Notes under the pieces: generated by a model | What the model was told of the DNA's origin: nothing | Databases searched by the model: none | The model's input: the letters and a program-made list of their open reading frames with translations, nothing else | Translations under genes and position numbers: made by a program | Shown here: piece by piece, positions 31,928 to 42,223 of the stretch | Layout of the letters: each line of letters starts with the position of its first letter | Position numbering within the stretch: position 1 is the first letter of the stretch | Source: Auanema rhodensis | Taxonomy: Eukaryota; Nematoda; Chromadorea; Rhabditida; Rhabditidae | Assembly: GCA_964057225.1 (NCBI GenBank) | Contig: OZ059899.1 | Coordinates: 9,052,001-9,116,000 of the forward strand | Length of the DNA stretch: 64,000 nt | Reading direction: 5' to 3'

Positions 31928-32575
31928 ATGGTTTTCAGCTTCAAACTACCCAGTCAGACAACTTTAATAGGTGCTACCCAATGCGGTAAAACAACCCTCA
32001 TAAAGCACATATGTGAAAATACTGAAAAGTTTTTCAACGTCCCCATTGATAGAATATTCTGGTTCAGTCAATGTGGGTCATCGTCAGGTGTACCAATAAA
32101 TGATGAGCGTTTAATAATTATTCAAGGGCCTCCTGATCCTGATTTGATAAAAGAACAAAAGGGAGTAAATACTATACTAGTGCTGGATGATTTGATGAAC
32201 TTTTTTTCATCGAATAAAGCAGCAAAGGAATTACTCAACAACATTTTTACAGTATGGGCTCATCACTGGAATTTGGCAGTGTTTAATCTTGTGCAAGCGG
32301 CATTTCAACTGGACAGGACCAGTCGAATCAATAGTACATATATAATACTGATGAAAAGTCATTCAGATATATTACAAATACGTAATTGTCTGCAGCAATT
32401 ATTTGGGCCACGTTTCAAAAATGCTCTAGAGGCGTATGATGATGCAATGTCTACTCCCTATAGTCATTTACTGATTGACAATCATCCTTTAACAAGTGAG
32501 AAGCAGCGTATACTATCTGATATAACAGCGGAGAACCCTATTGTTTATGTTGCCAGAAATGTGTTTAGTGTTTAA
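31928..32575 (+). CDS. ATP: FtsK/HerA-type packaging ATPase of Polinton C
   Basis: 215 residues from the ATG at 31928. Walker A GATQCGKT at about residues 14-21 and Walker B ILVLDDLM near 88. This is the genome-packaging ATPase of the adenovirus/PRD1 lineage. The next gene starts 13 bases after the stop, in a tight head-to-tail run of four genes. Confidence 0.88.
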   Translation: MVFSFKLPSQTTLIGATQCGKTTLIKHICENTEKFFNVPIDRIFWFSQCGSSSGVPINDERLIIIQGPPDPDLIKEQKGVNTILVLDDLMNFFSSNKAAKELLNNIFTVWAHHWNLAVFNLVQAAFQLDRTSRINSTYIILMKSHSDILQIRNCLQQLFGPRFKNALEAYDDAMSTPYSHLLIDNHPLTSEKQRILSDITAENPIVYVARNVFSV

Positions 32576-32587
32576 AGTGCTTGTTCA

Positions 32588-32896
32588 ATGAGTGGTCGTA
32601 TTTTGTCAAATTTCAACTTTTTGTCTTCTTGCGCCAAAACTCCTTGTTCTGTTTCCTCATTTTCTTTTGCACAAATTGAAATTATTGTTGAAATTGTATT
32701 TAATATTGTGAAAAATAATAATTTTCTTTTAACTAACAAGGAATATAAAACCCTCTTGCCCATATCTTCATTATTACGTCAAATAGCTTTGATACGCACA
32801 CCGGAAAAGGCTAAATCATTATTGGCAACGCTTTCACACAAACAATTGAAAACAATAGTTACATGTGGTATTGCCTATTTTGGTTTTAAATCATGA
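32588..32896 (+). CDS. Polinton 102-residue protein (C)
   Basis: 102 residues, beginning MSGRILSNFNFLSS, mostly helical, with a conserved block LIRTPEKAKSLLATLSHKQL and a YFGFK end. Its stop overlaps the next start (ATGA). Conserved nearly unchanged in B and D. Function not recognised. The codons for LIRTPEK are the point where a Polinton terminus is fused three times in this window. Confidence 0.7.
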   Translation: MSGRILSNFNFLSSCAKTPCSVSSFSFAQIEIIVEIVFNIVKNNNFLLTNKEYKTLLPISSLLRQIALIRTPEKAKSLLATLSHKQLKTIVTCGIAYFGFKS

Positions 32897-33609
32897 AGCT
32901 CAACCATAAATATCGACTAATTCCTGTCGACGAGGAAACAGTTAATATAGACAAGTTTGATGCAGAGCTCAAGCTTTTACGAGAAAATAGAGCTATACCC
33001 GACTATAAAAAGGCTGAACTATACGAAGACTTGATTGCTCGTCTCAAAAACTATAGAGAAAGTATAGATGCGCCCATATCAGTACAAGTGGAAAATGCTG
33101 ATCCACCTCTATTGCCAGAATACAAGTTGCCAAGAAAGTATAACAATTTGTGGGAGAAATTTCCAGAGGTGCGCACAAACAAGAATAACCAACTTGTGAT
33201 TAATAATGAGGCTGTACCAAACACGAATATTACAAAAATTTTAGATTTTGTATTGGATAAAACAAAAACGGAGCCCAATGGATTTTCAGTTTTGTCAAAG
33301 TTTTTAGCCAGTAAAGGCGTACCAAGTTCTAACAAGAAACAAACTAGAAGAGAGTCGGCTGACAATGATTCAGTTGACGTTGTAACTAGAGCTGAACCGG
33401 CTGTTACAGACTTGGACTCTACTATATTACCTAGAACGCCTCGTCATCGTAAAGCTGTTATTAGATATTCACCATCACCGGTTCGTACACTGAAAAGTAA
33501 AAGGTCAAAGACTTTTGATACTGCCGCCGAATCATATTACACACCACAAGAAGGAGACTCACAGAATGGCCAAGGTCGTAAAAGGTTCTACATTAGATTA
33601 TGGAAATGA
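32893..33609 (+). CDS. Polinton 238-residue protein with basic tail (C)
   Basis: 238 residues: a conserved first half (MKLNHKYRLIPVDEE, LPRKYNNLWEKFPEVRTNKN), then a low-complexity Ser/Lys/Thr-rich linker that varies between copies, then TPRHRKAVIRYSPSP and the invariant end GRKRFYIRLWK. The last 44 bases overlap the integrase start. It could be a DNA-binding core protein; not recognised. Confidence 0.65.
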   Translation: MKLNHKYRLIPVDEETVNIDKFDAELKLLRENRAIPDYKKAELYEDLIARLKNYRESIDAPISVQVENADPPLLPEYKLPRKYNNLWEKFPEVRTNKNNQLVINNEAVPNTNITKILDFVLDKTKTEPNGFSVLSKFLASKGVPSSNKKQTRRESADNDSVDVVTRAEPAVTDLDSTILPRTPRHRKAVIRYSPSPVRTLKSKRSKTFDTAAESYYTPQEGDSQNGQGRKRFYIRLWK

Positions 33610-34633
33610 TATTTTGGCGAGCATTTATTACGATATAAAACACCCAGCTTCATATACATCAGCCAAGAATTTATTATCGCAAGCACGAAAACATGGCATT
33701 TCAAAGGTACAAGTTGATGATTTTTTGCAAGATTCTGAAACTTTTACACGACATAAACCAACCAGAATGCGTATGCAGACTAGAAAGACTAGAGGATGTG
33801 GTCGATTTCTAACAGTGCAAGCAGATTTGGTTGATATGCAAAAATATAAAAAATTAAACGACGGCTATGCTTACATGTTGACCATGATTGATGTTTATAC
33901 ACGCATGTTATATGTTAGGCCTTTGAAAACTAAAGGTGGTATAGAGGTTGCTAGTGCATTTGAAAATTTATTCAAGAATTTTATACCAATTCAGTTGATT
34001 ACTGATAATGGCACAGAGTTTTATAATAGTCATTGTGAAAAACTATTCAAAAAGTTTGCCATACTGCACGGATCTACAAGTTCACCTCAAAAGGCTGCAA
34101 TGGTGGAGCGAGCAAATAGAACTTTAAAAACACGCATGATGAAATATCTCTATTACAAGAATAATCATCGATGGATTGATATCTTAGATGATTTGGTTGA
34201 AGGAATAAACAAATCTTATAACCGCTCCATAAAAATGCGGCCCATTGATGTTAAAGCAAATATATTCATTGAAGAATATGCACCAACTGTTAAAAGCCGC
34301 TTTAAAATTGGTGATACTGTTCGCATAAGCAAACATAGGCGTACTTTTGAAAAAAGCTACGAGTCTGGATATACAATGGAGCTGTTCACAATTGATGAGG
34401 TTGTAACCGGAAACCCAACCGTGTATAAACTTGTAGATTATAATGGTGAACGTATAAAGGGAATATTCTACGAACCTGAACTTGTCTTGGCTACTAATAA
34501 AAGCAACCAGTACTATATAGAAAAAGTTTTAAAAGAGCGTACTCGAAGCGGTAAACGTCAAGTATTTGTAAAATGGAGTGGATATCCCGACAACTTTAAT
34601 GAATGGATAGATGCAGAAAATTTAAATGTATAA
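33566..34633 (+). CDS. INT: Polinton C integrase with chromodomain
   Basis: 355 residues from the ATG at 33566 (MAKVVKGS; the same start context is used by the other copies). DDE catalytic residues: ADLVDM (near 86), ITDNGTEF (near 147), MVERANR (near 180). C-terminal chromodomain with YIEKVLKER...FVKWSGYPDNFNEW at about 319-355. Inserts the element with a 6-bp duplication. A second gene start inside the upstream reading frame implies its own promoter or translation coupling. Confidence 0.9.
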   Translation: MAKVVKGSTLDYGNDILASIYYDIKHPASYTSAKNLLSQARKHGISKVQVDDFLQDSETFTRHKPTRMRMQTRKTRGCGRFLTVQADLVDMQKYKKLNDGYAYMLTMIDVYTRMLYVRPLKTKGGIEVASAFENLFKNFIPIQLITDNGTEFYNSHCEKLFKKFAILHGSTSSPQKAAMVERANRTLKTRMMKYLYYKNNHRWIDILDDLVEGINKSYNRSIKMRPIDVKANIFIEEYAPTVKSRFKIGDTVRISKHRRTFEKSYESGYTMELFTIDEVVTGNPTVYKLVDYNGERIKGIFYEPELVLATNKSNQYYIEKVLKERTRSGKRQVFVKWSGYPDNFNEWIDAENLNV

Positions 34634-34928
34634 TTTTTCAATGTTATAAACAATTGTAATTATAATAAATGATTTATTTGATATATCGCATAATGTAACA
34701 ATAAAAAACCAGCAAAATACAAACAACAATTCAACCTGGAAAAAAAAAATGTAGACTATTCAAATTTTCAAATTCTTACCAGTTGGTTGATCATTCGTCC
34801 TCAATTGATGAGCCATTGATGGATATTCGCAAGAGCTGGAAAAAAAAAATGTTACGGCTGAGAATATAAAAATGCCACATAACAAAACAAGAATAAAACG
34901 CCAATTGTACTATTTGTGCTTGTTGTAG
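34634..34928. other. Short convergent intergenic region
   Basis: Lies between the ends of integrase (+) and the Cys-rich gene (-). It includes an AATAAA-like sequence near 34700 and A-runs. No other feature. Confidence 0.5.
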
Positions 34929-35514
34929 TCAAAATGAAGGATCAAAGCGGATAAACATGTTCAGGTTGAGTGCTTCAGGACTTAGTTTAAAGTAGAATAC
35001 ATTCTGCTTATAACCAAAAGTCTTTACAGTAGCCTCATCTGCATATATAACAATATAGCCCATATTGTTCAACAATTGCTTGCACGTCATGGTGTTATAA
35101 GAGCGCATCTAAAAAAATTATAAAATTGAAAATAAATAAATATGCAAGCTTACATTAATAGAGAACTTTTCGGGCTTATAGTGACGAAACTCCTTCAAAA
35201 GACCCAACGCATCATTCCTTCCTCTACACTTTATACAGAGGCTGAAACAGTGATACTCGTCTATAACCTGCAATGATTCCCTACAAGTTTTGCAGAGACA
35301 AATTGGTCTCATTAATACACTCCTTGGTGGAGTGCTCTCTCTCAGAATCTCCATCTGCTTTATTGGTGAATCTAAATTAAAGATTTAAAAAAGACAAGTT
35401 AAGGTTCATACCAAAACTTGTGAAATTTGGTGCTGGTGTGGGTGGTCGTGGTACTTCAGGTTCAGGCGATTTGCGCACAACATTTGTCACATCAGCAAGT
35501 ACAGCACGCTTCAT
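34929..35514 (-). CDS. Polinton C Cys-rich protein (spliced)
   Basis: Three exons on the minus strand from the ATG at 35514 to TGA at 34929-34931. The protein has about 167 residues. Exon 1: MKRAVLADVTN and PEVPRPPTPAPNF. Exon 2: zinc-type cluster CLCKTC...YHCFSLCIKC. Exon 3: MRSYNTMTCKQLL, FGYKQNVFYFKL and a FDPSF end. All splice sites and the Cys set are intact. Reads toward the integrase gene from near the terminal repeat. Family not recognised; the RING-like spacing C-x-C-x2-C-x11-HC-x3-C-x2-C suggests zinc binding. Confidence 0.75.
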
Positions 35515-35666
35515 TTCCGCTAAAGATCCAACTTTCTAAAATATAAGGCAAACTTGCAGAGAGGAGCAGTCTATGGCGATTGGCAAAGAGTGGCAGGAGA
35601 TGGTGAAACGTCGGATCCTCGGATAGTCGGCAGAGCTGAAATGTAAATGTAGCAAAATTGCCAACC

Positions 35667-35673
35667 TTTTATA
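35667..35673 (-). promoter_or_regulatory. TATA box of Cys-rich gene (Polinton C)
   Basis: TATAAAA on the minus strand about 155 bases before the ATG at 35514, the same position as in the other copies. Confidence 0.55.
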
Positions 35674-35679
35674 CAAAGA

Positions 35680-36132
35680 TCTTTGTAAAGTACAACCCAT
35701 TGTGTTACAATCAAGTTTGCTGATGAAATTCTTTTATTAATTAGATTTTACAGCATATTTATGCAGATATACTCATCTCATCGACAGTTGCCAGCAGTTG
35801 GCGCACTCTGAACCTGTAAACAATCTGCATATTAATTAGTTTTTACATCTCTTTAAACATTATTTTTACCGTTTGTGCCATAAACAACAGCCATCTCTGT
35901 AAAACATTTAGGCTTTTTAAACTTTGCTTAATAGCTCATATATTAATCATAGTATACTTTTAAACCCATATTGTACCACAAAACATATGACTGCCAACGT
36001 TTTATATGTAAAAAATATTTCATTCTTTAATATTTAATAATGATTATATTACGAAACTAAAACTTTTGAAATGTTAAAATGATTATACTATATTTAAACC
36101 CCCACAGTGCAGTTATTACTGTTTATTAACCA
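35680..36132. other. Upstream region of the Cys-rich gene
   Basis: Shared by all Polinton left ends here (also 40711-41150 and 44950-45400). Contains GCCAACTG/CAGTTGCC-type short inverted sequences; no ORF. Confidence 0.45.
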
Positions 36133-37086
36133 TCGATATGCGTGGCGTTGAGGTCAGCGCAACTGTTTGTTAATCTTATTGTATTTACCTTCAATGTGTG
36201 CTCTATTTAGTTATTGTATTGTTATATTAGTAAAATAAAGTTTAAAACTAATCTTTTATTATAATTTGAAGCCTTTACTTGTTAGAATAAATATAATTAA
36301 TAACAATTCGCAATTTCAAAAATTAATAATTTAATGTCGTTCTTATCGAATTAACCTTCGATATGTGTTCCATTAAATTTTGGTATTTCATATCGTTCTT
36401 ATCGAATTAACTTTCGATATGTGTTCCATTGAATTACCCATAACAAGTACGGTGAACAAAATTATCTACATGCAAAAATTTTATTGATCTTTAAAATAAA
36501 AACAATACAAACACAATACAATAAAAAATAAACAAATCAAGTAAACAAACATTATTAATAAATATAATAAAGAAATAAATAAAATTTAAAAACAAATTTA
36601 TATATTTAAAATTTAAATATAATTTATATATAAAATTTAAAGTTTAAATATAATTTATATATATAAAATTTAAATATAATTTAAATAATTAAAGTTTAAA
36701 TAAAATTTATATATATATAAAATTTAAATATAATTTAAATATTTAAAATTAAGATTTTTATTTTTACTTAATATATTTAAAAATAATTGAAAATATATAC
36801 ATACATTTGAAAAAGCATATTTAAATTTGATTTAAAAAAAAAAAAAAATTAAAAAAAAAAATCAAAAAAAAAAAAAATCATGCTTTAAATCATGACTTTT
36901 ATATTTAAAAAAGGAAAATCCATGAACCATGATCCTAAAATATGATTTTAACAGCTGACGCTCAAAAATATGTTTTTGACAGCTGACGCGCCCCAAAAGT
37001 ATGTTTTTAGCAGCTGACGCCCCCAAAAGTATGTTTTTGACAGCTGTTTGGGGGCGTGGTTAGTAAATTTTGCACGGCTCTCTACT
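36133..37086 (-). repeat. Right terminal inverted repeat of Polinton C
   Basis: Inverted copy of 21456-22443 with only two 55-bp units and small indels in the AT-rich block and A-runs. Ends CTCTCTACT at 37086. Confidence 0.88.
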
Positions 37087-37092
37087 TGCGTG
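37087..37092. repeat. Target-site duplication TGCGTG, right copy (Polinton C)
   Basis: Follows the element end directly and continues TATAAACATCAATC, the rest of Polinton B's integrase gene. Confidence 0.9.
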
Positions 37093-37334
37093 TATAAACA
37101 TCAATCATGGTCAACATGTAAGCATAGCCGTCATTTGATCTTTTATATTTTTGCATATCAACCAAATCTGCTTGCATTGTTAGGAATCGACCACAGCCTC
37201 TAGTCTTTTTAATCTGCATATGGAGTCTGGTTGGTTTATGACGTGTAAAAGTTTACTTTATGACGTGTAAAAGTTTACTTTTTTTACACATTACTTCCAT
37301 AATCTAATGTAGAATCGTTTACGGCCTTTGCCAT
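37093..37334 (-). pseudogene. INT: Polinton B integrase, N-terminal part with internal deletion
   Basis: Continues the fragment at 20722-21449. A deletion of about 130 bases removes codons for the ESFLQDSET/KNLLLEARK region, and a short direct duplication (ACTTTATGACGTGTAAAAGTTT-type) marks the site. The gene was therefore defective independently of the Polinton C insertion. Confidence 0.8.
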
Positions 37335-38028
37335 TCTGTGTTTCTTCCGCCTGAGGTGTGTAATAAGATTCACCAGTGTCAGCGGGTTTTGCCTTTTTAT
37401 TTATAGCTTTGGATTTGAATGTACGACGCGGAGAGGGTGAATATCGAATAACAGCCTTACGATGACGTGGTGTTCTAGGTAATATATTAATAGTAGCATC
37501 CAAGTCTGTGACAGCTGATGTGGATGTAGGCACGGGATCAACTGAATCCTTGTTACTGACGGCAGGCTTTTCATTTTTTGCCTTCTTGTTAGGGCTAGAG
37601 ACCCCATTACTGGCTAAGAATTTGGCTAATACTGAGAATCCATTGGGTTCCGTCTTTGTTTTATCCAGTACAAAATCCAAAATTTTCGTATTATTTGTGT
37701 TTGGTACGGGCTCATTATTAATCACAAGTTGGTTATTTTTGTTTGTACGCACCTCTGGAAATCTTTCCCACAGATCGTTATACTTTCGTGGCAGCTTGTA
37801 TTCTGGCAATTATGGTGGATCAGCATTTTCCACTTGTACTGATATAGGCGCATCTATGCTTTCTCTATAGTTTTTGAGACGGGTAATCAAGTCTTCGTAT
37901 AGTTCAGCCTTTTTATAATCGGGTATAGATTTATTCTCTCGTAAGAGCTTCAATTCAGCATCAAACTTGTCTATATTCAGCGTTTCATCATCAACAGGGA
38001 TTAGACGATATTTATGATTGAGTTTCAT
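37291..38028 (-). pseudogene. Polinton B 245-residue gene with one nonsense codon
   Basis: Full-length relative of 43248-43985 but codon TTA is TAA near 37808, splitting it into a 72-residue start and a downstream frame. The rest, including the GRKRFYIRLWK end, is conserved. Confidence 0.85.
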
Positions 38029-38333
38029 CTTTTAAAACCAAAATAAGCAATTCCACATGAAACTATTGTTTTCAATTGTTTGTGTGAAATTGTTGCCAAT
38101 AAAGTTTTAGTCTTTTCGGGTGTGCGTATCAAAGCTATTTGACGTAATAATGAGGATATGGGCAAAAGGGTTTTATATTCCTTGTTAGTTAAGAGAAAAT
38201 TATTATTTTTCACAATATTAAATACAATTTCAACAATAATTTCAATTTGTGAAAAAGAAAATGAGGAAACAGAACAAGGGGTTTTGGCACAAGAAGATAA
38301 AAAGTTGTAATTTGACAAAATACGACCACTCAT
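38025..38333 (-). CDS. Polinton B 102-residue protein
   Basis: Open and nearly identical to the Polinton C copy. Shows the uninterrupted sequence TGCGTATCAAAG at the place where the other copies are broken, so it is the empty-site reference. Confidence 0.75.
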   Translation of the reverse strand: MSGRILSNYNFLSSCAKTPCSVSSFSFSQIEIIVEIVFNIVKNNNFLLTNKEYKTLLPISSLLRQIALIRTPEKTKTLLATISHKQLKTIVSCGIAYFGFKR

Positions 38334-38345
38334 TGAACATGCACA

Positions 38346-38893
38346 TTAAACACTGAATATATTTCTGGCTACATAAACAATAGGGTGCTCCGCTGTTATA
38401 TCTGATAGTATACGCTGTTTCTCATTTGTTAAAGGATGGTTGTCAATCAGTAAATGACTATAGGGTGTAGACATTGCATCATCATATGCTTCTAGAGCAT
38501 TTTTAAAGCGGGGGCCAAATAATTGTTGCAGACAATTACGTATTTGTAATATATCCGAATGACTTTTCATCAGTATTATATATGTACTATTAATTCGACT
38601 GGTCCTGTCTAGCTGAAATGCAGCTTGCACAAGATCAAACACTGCCAAATTCCAGTGATGTGCCCACACTGTAAAAATGTTGTTGAGTAATTCTTTAGCC
38701 GCTTTATTCGATGAGAAAAAATTCATCAAATCATCCAGCACTAGTATGGTGTTTATTCCCTTTTGCTCTTTTATTATATCCGGATCAGGTGGTCCTTGAA
38801 TAACTATTAAACGCTCATCATTTAATGGAACACCTGACGATGCTCCACATTGACTGAACCAGAATATTCTATCAATGGGGACGTTGATGAATG
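38346..38893 (-). pseudogene. ATP: Polinton B ATPase fragment
   Basis: Keeps the Walker B end and C-terminal half; lacks Walker A. A start in the fragment is visible at 38741. A deletion of about 1.6 kb (penton and zinc-finger genes included) joins it to the small membrane gene near 38890. Confidence 0.8.
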
Positions 38894-39010
38894 AATGGCT
38901 TTAATGAATGGCACTGAAATACGTTTCAAAATCTTTTTGTACAGGGGTGTTGGCACAGATTGTTCCAACGTGTATCTTATACATAATTCACAGTGACAGG
39001 GAATATTCAT
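38894..39010 (-). pseudogene. Polinton B small membrane protein, C-terminus lost
   Basis: Retains MNIPCHCELC and the basic middle; the membrane segment is deleted at the junction with the ATPase fragment. Confidence 0.75.
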
Positions 39011-39056
39011 AACTGACCACCTAATGTAGCAGGTGACGTTTTAATGGCGAAGTTGA

Positions 39057-39512
39057 TCATATGCTAGATAATTTATAGTCGAATACTTTATGCATAAACG
39101 CTTTAATAAAGACATCATCGTTTTGTAATAGTTTAAAAAATGAACAAATGCTTTCAAATGTATTACCAGCTGACAACATTAGTATTACAAATATTGCATA
39201 ACCACCACAAGTGTATTCAATTATGCGTTGTGGTTTGCAAGTATTAACTTTTACATTTTTATATTTGGCCAGATAAAGACGAATAGACTTGTTCATTTTA
39301 TAACCCAAGCTACAGAAAAAGTAGGCTTGATCATTACGTACAAAGATGACTTGCCAATGTGTGCCCGGTTTATTGTGTGTGTCAGTATTTACAACAAGTG
39401 CAAAGTTCTTTCGACGTGTTTTGGGTAGAGTATCAGCGCTAAATACACCTAGGAATAGTTTTCGAGTGATGCGGACAGATCGCAATAGTGACGCTATTTC
39501 AGACGAATACAT
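39057..39512 (-). CDS. PRO: Polinton B adenain-like protease
   Basis: 151 residues, open, with His (PGTHWQVIF) and Cys (EYTCGGYAIF) conserved. The most intact gene of Polinton B besides the Cys-rich and 102-residue ones. Confidence 0.8.
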   Translation of the reverse strand: MYSSEIASLLRSVRITRKLFLGVFSADTLPKTRRKNFALVVNTDTHNKPGTHWQVIFVRNDQAYFFCSLGYKMNKSIRLYLAKYKNVKVNTCKPQRIIEYTCGGYAIFVILMLSAGNTFESICSFFKLLQNDDVFIKAFMHKVFDYKLSSI

Positions 39513-39562
39513 TTAGTAAAATGATCTAGTGTAACTTTTGTATTGCGCACGTGCGGTTCAAT

Positions 39563-39818
39563 ATGCCACACCTCCTTCTAGACTTGAACTCAATTCAATT
39601 GACAACACTTTTGAATCAACAAATGGGTGGGGCGCCATTTAGTGGAATGATGTTTCAACGTGGTATGCAGAGAGGTCATGACCTGGGTGGTATACTGGTA
39701 ACTTTGGCATCGTTTTTACCACGCATTATTCAATCACCTATAGCCAAAAATCTCAACAATGCTGGAAGGAATGCATTATCCAGTGCTGTAAGCAATAGTC
39801 CAGTTGTAAATTCACCGC
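39563..39818 (+). pseudogene. Polinton B pVI-like gene, N-terminal part
   Basis: Begins MPHLLLDLNS and is interrupted after the codons for VVNSP by Polinton D. The C-terminal part resumes at 57942-58144. Confidence 0.8.
39813..39818. repeat. Target-site duplication CACCGC, left copy (Polinton D)
   Basis: Precedes AGTAGAGAGCC at 39819; the right copy is at 57942-57947. The two flanks rejoin as a continuous pVI-like gene. Confidence 0.9.
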
Positions 39819-40710
39819 AGTAGAGAGCCGTGCAAAATTTACTAACCACGCCCCCAAACAGCTGTCAAAAACATACTTTTGGGGGCGTCAGCTGCTAAAA
39901 ACATACTTTGGGGCGCGTCAGCTGATTTTTTTTTTTTGATTTTTTTTTTTTAAATCAAATTTAAATATGCTTTTTCAAATGTATGTATATATTTTCAATT
40001 ATTTTTAAATATATTAAGTAAAAATAAAAATCTTAATTTTAAATATTTAAATTATATTTAAATTTTATATATATATAAATTTTATTTAAACTTTAAATAT
40101 TTAAATTATATTTAAATTTTATATATATAAATTATATTTAAACTTTAAATTTTATATATAAATTATATTTAAATTTTAAATATATAAATTTGTTTTTAAA
40201 TTTTATTTATTTCTTTATTATATTTATTAATAATGTTTGTTTACTTATTTTGTTTATTTTTTATTGTATTGTGTTTGTACTATTTTATTTGTATTTTTAA
40301 AGATCAATAAAATTTTTGCATGTAGATAATTTTGTTCACCGTACTTGTTATGGGTAATTCAATGGAACACATATCGAAAGTTAATTCGATAAGAACGATA
40401 TGAAATACCAAAATTTAATGGAACACATATCGAAGGTTAATTCGATAAGAACGATATAAAATACCAAAATTTAATGGAACACATATCGAAAGTTAATTCG
40501 ATAAGAACGACATTAAATTATTAATTTTTGAAATTACAAATTGTTATTAATTATATTTATTCTAACAAGTAAAAGTTTCAAATTAAAAGAAAAGACTAGT
40601 TTTAAACTTTATTTTACTAATATAACAATACAATAACTAAATAGAGCACACATTGAAGGTAAATACAATAAGATTAACAAACAGTTGCGCTGACCTCAAT
40701 GAAACGCATA
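39819..40710 (+). repeat. Left terminal inverted repeat of Polinton D (unit 1)
   Basis: Same structure as in Polinton C. It lacks about 105 bases of the terminal CAGCTG-repeat region (joined at CAGCTGATTTTT) and holds three 55-bp units. Confidence 0.85.
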
Positions 40711-41173
40711 TCGATGGTTAATAAACAGTAATAACTGCACTGTGGGGGTTTAAATATAGTATAATCATTTTAACATTTCAAAAGTTTTAGTTTCGTAATA
40801 TAATCATTTTTAAATATTCAAGAATGAAATATTTTTACATATAAAACGTTGGCAGTCATATGTTTTGTGCTACAATATGGGTGTAAAAGTATACTATGAA
40901 TAATATATGAGCTATTAAGCAAAGTTTAAAAAGCCTAAATGTTTTACAGAGATGGCTGTTGTTTATGGCACAAACGATAAACAATAATGTTTAAAGAGAT
41001 GTAAAAACTAATTAATATGCAGATTGTTCACAGGTTCAGAGTGCGCCAACTGTTGGCAACTGTCGATGAGATGAGTATATCTGCGTAAATATGCTGTAAA
41101 ATCTAATTAATAAAAGAATTTCATCAGCAAACTTGATTGTAACACAATGGGTTGTACTTTACAAAAATCTTTG

Positions 41174-41180
41174 TATAAAA
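41174..41180 (+). promoter_or_regulatory. TATA box, Cys-rich gene, unit 1
   Basis: TATAAAA in the conserved context TTTGTATAAAAGG. Same motif at 45424-45430 and 49673-49679 in units 2 and 3. Confidence 0.55.
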
Positions 41181-41332
41181 GGTTGGCAATTTTGCTACAT
41201 TTACATTTCAGCTCTGCCGACTATCCGAGGATCCGACGTTTCACCATCTCCTGCCACTCTTTGCCAATCGCCATAGACTACTCCTCTCTGCAAGTTTGCC
41301 TTATATTTTAGAAAGTTGGATCTTTAGCGGAA

Positions 41333-41931
41333 ATGAAGCGTGCTGTACTTGCTGATGTGACAAATGTTGTGCGCAAATCGCCTGAACCTGAAGTACCACG
41401 ACCACCCACACCAGCACCAAATTTCACTTCTTTCAACAAGTTTTGGTATGAACCTTAACTTGTCTTTTTTAAATCTTTAATTTAGATTCACCAATAAAGC
41501 AGATGGAGATTCTGAGAGAGAGGACTCCACCAAAGAGTGTATTAATGAGACCAATTTGTCTCTGCAAAACTTGTAGGGAATCATTGCAGGTTATAGACGA
41601 GTATCACTGTTTCAGCCTCTGTATAAAGTGTAGAGGAAGGAATGATGCGTTGGGTCTTTTGAAGGAATTTCGTCACTATAAGCCCGAAAAGTTCTCTATT
41701 AATGTAAGCTTGCATATTTATTTATTTTCAATTTTATCATTTTTTTTTTAGATGCGCTCTTATAACACCATGACGTGCAAGCAATTGTTGAACAATATGG
41801 GCTATATTGTTATATATGCAGATGAGGCTACTGTAAAGACTTTTGGTTATAAGCAGAATGTATTCTACTTTAAACTAAGTCCTGAAGCACTCAACCTGAA
41901 CATGTTTATCCGCTTTGATCCTTCATTTTGA
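41333..41931 (+). pseudogene. Cys-rich gene, D unit 1, frameshifted
   Basis: As in units 2 and 3, but ten extra bases (TTCTTTCAAC) at the end of exon 1 shift the frame. With the usual donor, the joint with exon 2 creates TGA. Exons 2 and 3 are otherwise intact. A different donor choice could rescue it, but none is obvious. Confidence 0.7.
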
Positions 41932-42223
41932 CTACAACAAGCACAAATAGTACAATTGGCGTTTTATTCTTGTTTTGTTATGTGGCATTTTTATATTCTC
42001 AGCCGTAACATTTTTTTTCCAGCTCTTGCGAATATCCATCAATGACTCATCAATTGAGGACGAATGATCAACCAACTGGTAAGAATTTGAAAATTTGAAT
42101 AGTCTACATTTTTTTTTCCAGGTTGAATTGTTGTTTGTATTTTGCTGGTTTTTTATTGTTACATTATGCGATATATCAAATAAATCATTTATTATAATTA
42201 CAATTGTTTATAACATTGAAAAA

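Larger units (their letters stand above)
21456..37086 (+). mobile_element. Polinton C, complete 15.6-kb Maverick/Polinton
   Basis: Bounded by long inverted repeats starting AGTAGAGAGCC and by a 6-bp duplication. Left to right: DNA polymerase (+), major capsid (-), pVI-like (-), protease (+), small membrane protein (+), zinc-finger protein (+), penton-like (-), ATPase (+), 102-residue (+), 238-residue (+), integrase (+), Cys-rich (-). Every frame is open and every catalytic motif checked is present, so it looks potentially functional. It lies inverted relative to the host element B and to element D. Confidence 0.92.
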
